Below are positions 1 to 5,032 of a stretch of 22,982 bases of DNA, piece by piece. The notes beneath the pieces were generated by a model. It ran no database searches. It saw only the letters and a list, made by a program, of their open reading frames with translations, and was not told where the DNA came from. This DNA comes from a virus. The stretch covers positions 1-22,982 of the IMG/VR virus record IMGVR_UViG_3300042326_002146. The stretch is one strand, 5' to 3'. Every line of letters starts with the position of its first letter. The stretch's first letter is position 1. The translations under genes were made by a program, and so were the position numbers.

Positions 1-590
1 CCATTGGCCACCGTGAGCGAATTGATGAACAACCACTCTTTGTCAACCCACAGGACCTCGGCTCGGAGCTGCGGCGGCTTGTCGATCTGGGCCAGCGCGT
101 AAAGCTTGACCTGTTTCAACTGCCCCTCCGGTTCGAACTTGTGATCCCAACGAATGATCCCCTCGATCGAATCCACCGATCGCTCCATCGACGATTGGAG
201 CACTTCGCGGTGCGTCATCACCTTGGTTTTGACGGTCCCGGACTTCCACACGTTCTTTCGAAGGGTGTGGCCGGCCAGCAGCACATCGGCTCCGAGCTCC
301 AGCGACGAGAGCACCTCGGCAGCATCGTCCTCGGATCCGACCGGCTTGCGGTTGATCGCACTGACGATCGCCAACGGAAGCAGTCCCCCGGCAGCCGTCG
401 GCGTGTCCGGATTGACCACAGCCACCAGAATTCCTTTTTTCACCGGGAGCTTGGCAAATCCGAGCCCCTTCATCAGGGTTTCGTTTCCCTGAATTGGGAT
501 CCCTGAGAATCCCAAGTGCTTGACGTCCCACTCGTCGGCAGCAACATTGCCGACCAAAATGGCCACGATGAAAATCACTCGTGCGAACAT
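1..590 (-). CDS. Secreted PDZ-domain protein, partial (C-terminus beyond window)
   Basis: Reading the minus strand from ATG at 590-588 gives 196 codons without a stop, running off the left edge, so the C-terminus is missing. Residues 1-18 are a signal peptide (hydrophobic core VIFIVAILVG, cleavage likely after NVAA). Residues about 42-107 look like a PDZ domain: a GLGF-type carboxylate loop, then GILVAVVNPDTPTAAGGL, the usual 'value after the previous element' strand, and INRKPVGSEDDAAEVL, typical of the DegP/HtrA-type PDZ. No protease domain precedes it. The ribosome site AAGGA lies about 7 bases before the ATG. The remainder (about 115-196) is predicted soluble and unrecognised. It may act outside the cytoplasmic membrane as a peptide-binding module. 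Whether it belongs to the phage or to flanking host DNA cannot be told here. Confidence 0.75.
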   Translation of the reverse strand, partial: MFARVIFIVAILVGNVAADEWDVKHLGFSGIPIQGNETLMKGLGFAKLPVKKGILVAVVNPDTPTAAGGLLPLAIVSAINRKPVGSEDDAAEVLSSLELGADVLLAGHTLRKNVWKSGTVKTKVMTHREVLQSSMERSVDSIEGIIRWDHKFEPEGQLKQVKLYALAQIDKPPQLRAEVLWVDKEWLFINSLTVAN

Positions 591-610
591 TGGTTTTTCC
601 TTGATTTTGC

Positions 611-630
611 GTTTTCCCGGCTGGGAAAAC
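611..630. promoter_or_regulatory. Perfect inverted repeat upstream of the PDZ gene
   Basis: Arms GTTTTCCC (611-618) and GGGAAAAC (623-630) pair perfectly over 8 bp around a GGCT loop. The repeat sits about 20 bases before the leftward ATG at 590. No T-run follows on either side, so a terminator is less likely than an operator or a 5' leader hairpin. Confidence 0.45.
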
Positions 631-733
631 TGGACGGTTTAGGAAATCTAGGACGGCTTTGACCAAACGTGTCAAAACCGATCGGATACTAGCTGCGTTA
701 TTTCAAAGTCTTGTTGTTTCTCGTGGTGAAATC

Positions 734-880
734 ATGCCGAAAGTCAACGTTTTTATTGTCGATTTGGAGTCCGGTGCAGTGTTGGTAAGGTGGGACCAGG
801 TCCCCCTTCGGCGAGCTCGATGGCTTGCCAAACGATGGAAGCGACGCAATGTCACTGGGACGGCGGTTTGCGTTTCCTGA
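734..880 (+). CDS. Small basic protein, 48 aa, unknown
   Basis: ATG at 734 is preceded by GGTGA at a reasonable distance and opens a 48-residue frame with many Arg/Lys and Trp residues in its second half (RRARWLAKRWKRR). An in-frame start further up exists (659) but has no ribosome site. The end overlaps the end of the leftward gene at 852 by 29 bp, a convergent arrangement. The first part, a short beta-strand-like stretch (VNVFIVDLESGAVLV), recalls tiny phage proteins, but I do not recognise a family. It could be a chance frame. Confidence 0.35.
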   Translation: MPKVNVFIVDLESGAVLVRWDQVPLRRARWLAKRWKRRNVTGTAVCVS

Positions 881-1211
881 TCTCTTTGACCTTAGCCTCG
901 GCGGCATCGAGTTTTTCCAGGTCGGCTTCCCTGGTGGACTGTTTCTTCGACTTCTTCTTGTGGTGCGGTAGCAAAATGCCGTCCACATCCAACCGCTGAA
1001 TCGGGCTGGCAGGGCCTGAAATCTTCTTAACGATTCGCTGGGTAAAAAGCAGGCCTTTTGCAAGCGTTTTCCAGCCTTCGACATCGACAGATTCGAACTG
1101 TGCAAGCCTGAAGTCGGCTACGGCGCGTTCTGCTGCCTCGTGAATAACGGCTAAAACTCGTGCGAGTTCTTCTAGCTTTTCGACCGGGATTGGTTCTTTA
1201 GGTTGTGACAT
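852..1211 (-). CDS. Small helical protein divergent from the early operon
   Basis: ATG at 1211 gives 119 residues; a TTG nine codons upstream is possible but less likely. The N-terminal half is helical (EKLEELARVLAVIHEAAERAVADF). The C-terminal third is strongly basic and coiled-coil-like (HHKKKSKKQ followed by READLEKLDAAEAKVKEIRKRK). No DNA-binding fold is recognisable, yet its position, transcribed divergently from the early genes across a region with two palindromes, is that of a phage switch regulator. That role is inference from position only. A matching leftward promoter lies at 1253-1281. Confidence 0.6.
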   Translation of the reverse strand: MSQPKEPIPVEKLEELARVLAVIHEAAERAVADFRLAQFESVDVEGWKTLAKGLLFTQRIVKKISGPASPIQRLDVDGILLPHHKKKSKKQSTREADLEKLDAAEAKVKEIRKRKPPSQ

Positions 1212-1252
1212 GCAACCATCTTGGCAAAAAAAATCCAAAAATCAATCCACCA

Positions 1253-1281
1253 ATTAAAACATTGCTATTTCGTTGACTCAA
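1253..1281 (-). promoter_or_regulatory. Leftward sigma70-type promoter with palindromic operator
   Basis: On the minus strand TTGAGT (1281-1276) and TTTAAT (1258-1253) are separated by 17 bases, a good match to -35 and -10 elements, pointing at the gene starting at 1211. A perfect inverted repeat CGTTGA-C-TCAACG (1271-1283) covers the -35 box, a usual place for a repressor site. Confidence 0.5.
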
Positions 1282-1338
1282 CGAGTATTCATTGCGACAA
1301 AAATGCAACGAATCTGCGTTTTTGTTTACCCACGACTA

Positions 1339-1377
1339 TTGACGTGTATACACGTAAATGTATAAATCTCCACGTGT
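1339..1377 (+). promoter_or_regulatory. Rightward early promoter overlapped by a 14-bp palindrome
   Basis: TTGACG (1339-1344) and TATAAA (1361-1366) are spaced by 16 bases, a strong sigma70-type promoter about 75 bases before the first early gene. The perfect palindrome ACGTGTATACACGT (1342-1355) overlaps the -35 box and spacer. A further half-site ACGTGT (1372-1377) lies at the expected transcription start. This layout suggests repression by a dimeric DNA-binding protein. Confidence 0.6.
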
Positions 1378-1443
1378 CGCAACCGCGACGCAAACGGAAT
1401 GCATTTTGAGCATGGATGCTTTTTCCACGTCCAAGGTGCAGCA

Positions 1444-1758
1444 ATGAGTCATTCACGAGAGCATTTGATCATGGTGTTAAGGGCTGAGCGGTCGTCCAAG
1501 AAGCAAAGACACGTCGAGGAGCGAATCCAAAGCGGTAAATGCCTTGGGACAACTCGCGATGGTTCTGAGTGCGAATCTACTGCCACCCGTCGTGGGCTGT
1601 GCAGTAAGTGCCATCAGGCGATGCAACGAAGAATGAACGGTCTCGATGCAGAAAAGAAAGCTGCGTACGAGGCAAGATTGATTTCTGCTGGCGTCTTGCT
1701 GGCAGACCGAGAGGTTTTGCGAATCAAGGACAGGTCGGTGTTCAAGAGACTAGCTTGA
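1444..1758 (+). CDS. Small Cys-rich (zinc-finger-like) early protein
   Basis: The start at 1444 is chosen because AAGGTG lies 7-8 bases upstream; an earlier in-frame ATG at 1399 lacks such a site. The 104-residue product is basic. It has one candidate metal site at about residues 34-56: Cys in GKCLG, Cys in SEC, then CSKCH, a spacing compatible with a zinc ribbon. The rest is charged and helical. It is the first gene after the early promoter and the only gene before a strong terminator at 1780-1816. A regulatory role, such as antitermination, is plausible but is inference from context. The family is unrecognised. Confidence 0.6.
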   Translation: MSHSREHLIMVLRAERSSKKQRHVEERIQSGKCLGTTRDGSECESTATRRGLCSKCHQAMQRRMNGLDAEKKAAYEARLISAGVLLADREVLRIKDRSVFKRLA

Positions 1759-1779
1759 ACCGCTTCGGGCGGGGTGTGT

Positions 1780-1816
1780 GGCCCCGGTATCACGGATCGA
1801 TACCGGGGCCTTTTTT
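1780..1816 (+). terminator. Strong intrinsic terminator
   Basis: Arms GGCCCCGGTATC (1780-1791) and GATACCGGGGCC (1799-1810) form a perfect 12-bp stem with a 7-base loop, followed directly by six T. It lies between the first early gene and the rest of the early operon, only 25 bases before the next start. Confidence 0.9.
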
Positions 1817-1841
1817 CAATCTCAGTAAAGGGCAAGTGAGA

Positions 1842-2171
1842 ATGACGGAAGAGCAGCAACGATTTTTGAATCACGTGGATCGACTTTATCAGGTCGCCTC
1901 TCGTGTCGGCGATCGCGAGGCCGTCCTGCGAGTCGGCTCGACTCTGCTGGTCGTCCGAGGCTCGGTGCCAGAGCTGGCGTCGGCCTGGAATCAGTTCGCC
2001 CATCATGTCGGCAATACCGACGGGACGCTCCTAAACCATCTGCGGTTCTTTTGGGCGGTGATGCGAAACATGCGAGGCAGAGACTCGGTCACACTGATCG
2101 AACTGACGGCCGACGTCTCGTTCACCGTCGAAGTAGACATCGAGGCCTCAGTCGTGGACATGGTGGCCTGA
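1842..2171 (+). CDS. Hypothetical early protein, 109 aa
   Basis: ATG at 1842 follows the purine stretch AAAGGGCAAGTGAG. The frame is open further upstream, through the terminator, but that part is not credible. The product has a helical N-terminus (QRFLNHVDRLYQVASRV), a central Trp/Phe-rich part and an acidic beta-rich end (TLIELTADVSFTVEVDIEASVV). No domain is recognised. Its TGA stop overlaps the next gene's ATG (TGATG), so the two are translationally coupled. Confidence 0.55.
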   Translation: MTEEQQRFLNHVDRLYQVASRVGDREAVLRVGSTLLVVRGSVPELASAWNQFAHHVGNTDGTLLNHLRFFWAVMRNMRGRDSVTLIELTADVSFTVEVDIEASVVDMVA

Positions 2172-2554
2172 TGGGAATCGCCCTAAAACCAAAGAAGATC
2201 CAACCACTGCCCAGCAAACGAAAGCCGGAAGAGCACACGGTCGTCGTCGTGATCGCCAGATCGTCGGCAGACGACATGCCGTTGAGAGCTTTCGTCGGCA
2301 GCGATGCGATGGCCGAAGCGTTGACCTGGGCGACAAAGCTCGCCAAGTCCAGAGAGGCGACGACCGAGACGGCGCATGCACTTGCTGGGTGGATGGGTTG
2401 GTCGGCTAGCACTGGCGTTATGGATCGCTTGCCGACTGGCATCACGCATCTGACCCTGGTGACCTTTGATCGAGGCGTCCCTAAGGAACAAGAGACCATC
2501 GCTGTCGCAGCACCTAGGATTGATCGGACTGTGAGGTACACAAGCGATGTCTGA
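2171..2554 (+). CDS. Hypothetical early protein, 127 aa
   Basis: The ATG at 2171 shares its A with the stop of the preceding gene. The N-terminus is basic and proline-rich (ALKPKKIQPLPSKRKPEE), followed by an alternating beta/alpha pattern (HTVVVVIARSS, AMAEALTWATKLAKS, THLTLVTFDRG). No catalytic motif or known family is recognised. The last bases overlap the start of the next gene by 8 bp, which places it firmly in the early operon. Confidence 0.55.
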   Translation: MGIALKPKKIQPLPSKRKPEEHTVVVVIARSSADDMPLRAFVGSDAMAEALTWATKLAKSREATTETAHALAGWMGWSASTGVMDRLPTGITHLTLVTFDRGVPKEQETIAVAAPRIDRTVRYTSDV

Positions 2555-3056
2555 GACACCTGACTGCTGGGAAGTATTGGCCGACAAGATGATCGGCTGG
2601 ATGGATCCAAACAACGCTCCCGAGGATCGGAAGCAAATCGCGGCCAAGTACAAAGAGGTCGCTGAGTACTTGTGGGATTTCCTTCCACCAACGCACGAGC
2701 GACAAGTGGCACTCCGCAAGCTCCTCGAATCGTACACTTGGGCCATGAGGATCTCGCTCGGGTTCTGTCCGATAAACACGTCCCATGACCACCAGTTGAA
2801 CGCGATCAAATTTTGGATTTGCGAATTTTCAAACGTCGAAGCGTGTCGTCTTATCGGGCATCACTTTTTCAATCTTGACGCAACGATTTCCGAAGAGTTT
2901 AGACACAGCCTAGGCCGACTTGGTGCGGTCACATTTGAGCGAGTTCAAGCAGCCCAGTTGCTGCTGGAGTCGCGAGACGCAGCCGTGCGAGCATGCCTCG
3001 ACATGCTAGCCGAACAACAGAAACAAGTACTGAGTAACACACACGAACGAGCGTAG
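2547..3056 (+). CDS. Acb2/Tad1 hairpin-domain-like protein (putative cyclic-nucleotide sponge)
   Basis: 169 residues. Residues about 24-72 fit the two-helix hairpin pattern I know from phage proteins annotated as Acb2/Tad1 domain: an R..IA..Y.E.A..L...LP segment, then ERQ.AL.KLLES..WA.R. In that family an 'LPDSREKSLALTKLEEAMFWANAAIA'-type stretch is typical. Known members bind signal nucleotides made by CBASS or Thoeris defence and so block host immunity. The C-terminal half (about 80-169) is unusual: helical, with HDHQ, GHHFF and a second LLLESRDAAVRA segment that resembles the hairpin's second helix. Family members are normally much shorter, so this would be an extended form. Recognition is by eye, so a chance helical resemblance cannot be excluded. 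It overlaps the preceding gene by 8 bp and directly precedes the tRNA-like array. Confidence 0.5.
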   Translation: MSETPDCWEVLADKMIGWMDPNNAPEDRKQIAAKYKEVAEYLWDFLPPTHERQVALRKLLESYTWAMRISLGFCPINTSHDHQLNAIKFWICEFSNVEACRLIGHHFFNLDATISEEFRHSLGRLGAVTFERVQAAQLLLESRDAAVRACLDMLAEQQKQVLSNTHERA

Positions 3057-3060
3057 CGAG

Positions 3061-3126
3061 TCGCAATGGCCTTGTGCCTGCTTCTCGCAAGCTCGAATGT
3101 TGAGGCGGCAACTGCCTAAGTTGCGA
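3061..3126 (+). ncRNA. tRNA-like cloverleaf 1 (degenerate)
   Basis: The ends TCGCAAT (3061-3067) and GTTGCGA (3120-3126) pair over 7 bp (one G-T). Inside are three hairpins in cloverleaf order: GGC/GCC (3068-3078), GCTT/AAGC with a 5-base loop CTCGC (3080-3092), and AGGC/GCCT with a 7-base loop GGCAACT (3103-3117). A two-base gap separates the third hairpin from the acceptor arm. The arms are shorter than in a standard tRNA and no T-loop consensus is present. An alternative pairing CTCGCAA/TTGCGAG (3084-3090 with 3121-3127) competes. Confidence 0.3.
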
Positions 3127-3193
3127 GGACCGTATACCACCAAGTATTACCCTTTTCACGTTTGAGTAGCGGGTGTGAACCCCGCACGGTCCT
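3127..3193 (+). ncRNA. tRNA-like cloverleaf 2 (degenerate)
   Basis: GGACCGT (3127-3133) pairs perfectly with ACGGTCC (3186-3192), extendable by A3126-T3193. A D-arm-like hairpin ATAC/GTAT with a 6-base loop (3134-3147) and a good T-arm, GCGGG-TGTGAAC-CCCGC (3169-3185), abut the acceptor as in a real tRNA. The A58-equivalent is kept, but the TTC of the T-loop is changed. The middle region (3149-3168) does not form a convincing anticodon arm. It begins directly after unit 1. Confidence 0.35.
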
Positions 3194-3195
3194 TT

Positions 3196-3269
3196 GACCC
3201 CTCGGGGTCTCGTGAGTGGAAGTCACGTTAATCGAAACCGCGAGGCCACTGCGAAACGCAAAGTGTGGC
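3196..3269 (+). ncRNA. Structured RNA between cloverleaves 2 and 4
   Basis: Three hairpins lie in a row: GACCCC/GGGGTC (3196-3209), CGTGA/TCACG with the 7-base loop GTGGAAG (3211-3227), and GCCAC/GTGGC (3245-3249 with 3265-3269) enclosing TGCG-AAA-CGCA. The second hairpin has anticodon-arm geometry (5-bp stem, 7-base loop, T at position 33, A at 37), which would read GGA. Flanking CGGTCCT (3187-3193) and AGGACCG (3271-3277) could close a larger, class-II-like cloverleaf of about 91 bases. That fold would exclude units 2 and 4. No T-arm is seen. Confidence 0.25.
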
Positions 3270-3271
3270 GA

Positions 3272-3339
3272 GGACCGGTCGACTAAGTAAGTCTCGCGCC
3301 TTTGGTGCGTCGAAATGCAGGCAAACCCTGTCCGGTCCT
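3272..3339 (+). ncRNA. tRNA-like cloverleaf 4 with reduced loops
   Basis: GGACCGG (3272-3278) pairs perfectly with CCGGTCC (3332-3338), plus A3271-T3339. Canonical spacing follows: two linker bases, D-arm GACT/AGTC (3281-3293), one base, anticodon-arm CGCGC/GTGCG (3295-3309), a 7-base variable region, and T-arm GCAGG/CCTGT (3317-3331) abutting the acceptor. All three loops are only 5 bases (AAGTA, CTTTG, CAAAC). The central TTT would be the anticodon if the middle loop opens to 7. Every stem of a tRNA is there, but D- and T-loop contacts are lost. Confidence 0.38.
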
Positions 3340-3343
3340 TTTA

Positions 3344-3414
3344 GCCCTGAAAGTTATTGCGGAGGAACACCTGGAGTAATCCAGGAAGCGCAGGTTCGAA
3401 TCCTGCTCAGGGCT
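3344..3414 (+). tRNA. tRNA or tRNA-like gene with a 6-base anticodon loop
   Basis: GCCCTGA (3344-3350) pairs with TCAGGGC (3407-3413), with A3343-T3414 as an eighth pair. The T-arm GCAGG-TTCGAAT-CCTGC (3390-3406) matches the tRNA consensus fully and abuts the acceptor. The D-arm is weak (GTT/AAC, loop with GG). The anticodon arm CCTGG/CCAGG (3370-3374, 3381-3385) has a clean 5-bp stem but a loop of six bases, AGTAAT, instead of seven, so no anticodon can be assigned safely. CCA is not encoded next to the discriminator. It is the most tRNA-like member of the array, with identity unknown. Confidence 0.5.
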
Positions 3415-3478
3415 TTGCCAGTCGTACGAGTGACGTACGAGGCGTTTCGGTTGATAGTCTTTTACAGCGGAGGCGACA

Positions 3479-3685
3479 ATGAGGTCCCAAAGTCTGTGGT
3501 TGGTGTTGTATTCGATTTGTTTGGTTCTTCTCGGCGGTGGCTATGCGGCGATCGCAGCAGCCGAGACGACCAAGTCGGCGACACAGTGCGTGTCAGGCCA
3601 GTGCTCACGTGCGATCTCTCGCACAGTGAAAACCCCAGTTCGGCAGTATCGTCCGCTCGTCGGACGCATCGTGCCTCGTCGTTAG
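3479..3685 (+). CDS. Small secreted protein, 68 aa
   Basis: ATG at 3479 is preceded by GGAGG at optimal spacing. Residues 1-28 form a clear signal peptide (hydrophobic LWLVLYSICLVLLGGGYAAIA, cleavage after AAA). The mature part is only about 40 residues, basic, with two cysteines in TQCVSGQCSR and an Arg/Pro-rich end (TPVRQYRPLVGRIVPRR). Small exported proteins of this style are common in Planctomycetes genomes, which supports the host guess. Function is unknown. It sits alone between the RNA array and a GC-rich structured spacer, and may be a lysogenic-conversion-type gene (inference). Confidence 0.65.
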   Translation: MRSQSLWLVLYSICLVLLGGGYAAIAAAETTKSATQCVSGQCSRAISRTVKTPVRQYRPLVGRIVPRR

Positions 3686-3743
3686 CGCGGTAGCCCTTTC
3701 CCGCGCTGCACGGTCGCGGGCTGCGTGATGTCCCCGCATCACG
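3684..3743 (+). other. GC-rich intergenic region with competing hairpins
   Basis: AGCGCGG/CCGCGCT (3684-3690 with 3701-3707) overlaps the stop of the small secreted gene and competes with CCCGCG/CGCGGG (3700-3705 with 3715-3720). A separate stem CGTGATG/CATCACG (3724-3730 with 3737-3743) follows. No T-run follows any of them. The region up to 3817 contains no gene that I can support. It could be an attenuator-like leader for the methyltransferase gene or a Rho-independent end without a U-tract. Confidence 0.35.
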
Positions 3744-3817
3744 AAAGGCCCTCGGGGGGCGGTTCCTCAGCGATCGTTTTGTTTGTTGTGTTCCTGTTTC
3801 CGTAATCGATTGTTCGC

Positions 3818-4324
3818 ATGCTCGTAGGCTTCAAACCACAGAATCATCCGCAGCAAACGCGATACGCCGGATCCAACACCGATGTTGACGATCGCGCGTT
3901 GCCAGTCGATGTATTTGCAGTTTTCAATGAGCGGTTTCGATTTACGGTGGACGCCGCATCGTCGGTCGAGAATCGGAAGTGTGAGCGTCACTGGACAGTC
4001 AAAGATAACGGACTTGCGCAGTCTTGGGCAGGTGAGCGAGTGTATTGCAATCCACCATACAGCGACATCGAGCCTTGGGTCCGCAAGGCGTGGATCGAAC
4101 GTCAGGCAGATCTGATTGTTTTGCTGTTGCCAGCAAACCGAACAGAGCAGCGTTGGTGGCAGGATGGAATTGAACCGTTTCGCGATCGAGCTGGATCTGT
4201 CTTGCGGGTGGAGTTCCTCCCTGGACGGCTTCGGTTTTTGAAAGCGGGACAGCAGCAGATAGGACCGAACGAGCGACCTCCGTTCGGTTGTGTACTTTGC
4301 GTTTGGAATTGGTCGTGTATTTAG
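3818..4324 (+). CDS. Phage DNA N6-adenine methyltransferase (Dam-like, PF05869 type)
   Basis: 168 residues. The sequence follows the phage Dam family almost throughout: a PVDVFAVFNERFRFTVDAASS opening (the S-adenosylmethionine-binding side), ENRKCERHWTVKDNGLAQSW, the catalytic NPPY motif at residues 78-81, IEPWVRKAW, VLLLPANRTEQRWWQ, FLPGRLRF and a PPFGCVLCVW end. These proteins transfer methyl groups to adenine N6 in DNA and can protect phage DNA from restriction. The ATG at 3818 lacks a clear ribosome site, so the exact start is uncertain, but the conserved part begins only about 27 residues later. Length is normal for the short phage form. Confidence 0.9.
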   Translation: MLVGFKPQNHPQQTRYAGSNTDVDDRALPVDVFAVFNERFRFTVDAASSVENRKCERHWTVKDNGLAQSWAGERVYCNPPYSDIEPWVRKAWIERQADLIVLLLPANRTEQRWWQDGIEPFRDRAGSVLRVEFLPGRLRFLKAGQQQIGPNERPPFGCVLCVWNWSCI

Positions 4325-4343
4325 TCATCTGAAAGGGTTCATG

Positions 4344-4679
4344 ATGCCAAAGTTATCAGGGTTTACGCTCCAAGCCGGAAAGCTTTATGCGGTCGGCTCG
4401 GGCACGAAAAAGAAACCAGTCAAGACGTTCTATGACGTCGACATGGATCAGTGGTACATCCGATTTGGCGATGCACCTTGGAATCATCTCGGGGAGTTCA
4501 TCGAACAGAATCCCGGCATCGAGATCGACGAAGTCGACGCAGAGGGTCGGCAAGTCTCAAACGATGCTCCCGAGGTCGCTTGGCCCGCGGTGGCCACGGC
4601 TGCGGAAGTCGATGTCATGCCGACAGTCCAGTCGGCTGCGTCGGCACATCCTGACCAACAACCAGCGTGGATGGAGTGA
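4344..4679 (+). CDS. Hypothetical early protein, 111 aa
   Basis: Two consecutive ATG codons (4341, 4344) follow GAAAGGG; 4344 has the better spacing. The first 65 residues look folded (GFTLQAGKLYAVGSG, FYDVDMDQWYIRFGDAPWNHLGEFI). The last 45 are alanine-, proline- and acid-rich, likely disordered. No family is recognised. The last bases overlap the region from which the next gene starts. Confidence 0.6.
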   Translation: MPKLSGFTLQAGKLYAVGSGTKKKPVKTFYDVDMDQWYIRFGDAPWNHLGEFIEQNPGIEIDEVDAEGRQVSNDAPEVAWPAVATAAEVDVMPTVQSAASAHPDQQPAWME

Positions 4680-4684
4680 TCGCC

Positions 4685-5032
4685 GTGACAGCGCTCGAGC
4701 AACAATTCCTCCCCCTGTCTGGCGATGCTGCCGACGCGAATCGCGACATCGTCCGATTGGCTGCGGCACGGTCGGACTCGGGCCGCAAGGAATCGAGGCT
4801 GATCGTCGGCAAGCGACTGCAAGTCTTCACGGCGCTCTCCCGAGCTGCTCGCGGACTCACCATGCGTGAGATGGCTGCGATCTCGGGCCGAGGAATCAAC
4901 TGTTGGACGCAACCTTTCTCGGACCTGAGGGCCTGGGGAATCATCGAGACGACTGAAGAACGACGGGACGGAGGCACTGTGCACCGTCTCAAGAAAACGA
5001 TTGTGGTAAATGACAAGGGAGAATGGGCATAA
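4685..5032 (+). CDS. Winged-helix DNA-binding-like protein
   Basis: GTG at 4685 is preferred, since GGAG lies 8 bases upstream; GTG codons at 4667 and 4676 are alternatives. The 115-residue product has a winged-helix pattern at about residues 44-105: KRLQVFTALSRAARGLTMREMAAISG, then a recognition-helix-like GRGINCWTQPFSDLRAWGIIETTEE, and a wing RRDGGTVHRLKKTI. Such modules regulate transcription or act in replication. Its stop overlaps the start of the metallopeptidase gene (TAATG), so the two are likely co-translated. Confidence 0.6.
   Translation: MTALEQQFLPLSGDAADANRDIVRLAAARSDSGRKESRLIVGKRLQVFTALSRAARGLTMREMAAISGRGINCWTQPFSDLRAWGIIETTEERRDGGTVHRLKKTIVVNDKGEWA

Noticed and set aside
43-675. 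210-aa leftward frame
   Set aside because: It lies in another frame over the PDZ gene, is Arg/Gly/Cys-rich and shadow-like, and lacks a ribosome site.
698-1105. 135-aa leftward frame
   Set aside because: Overlaps the better leftward gene 852-1211 in another frame and looks like shadow composition.
1221-1409. 62-aa rightward frame
   Set aside because: It spans the divergent promoter region, begins with TTG and has no ribosome site.
3265-3693. 142-aa rightward frame across the RNA array
   Set aside because: It runs through two tRNA-like units; its QVRILLRAL stretch is what a translated tRNA T-arm gives. The small secreted gene at 3479 in another frame has a better start.
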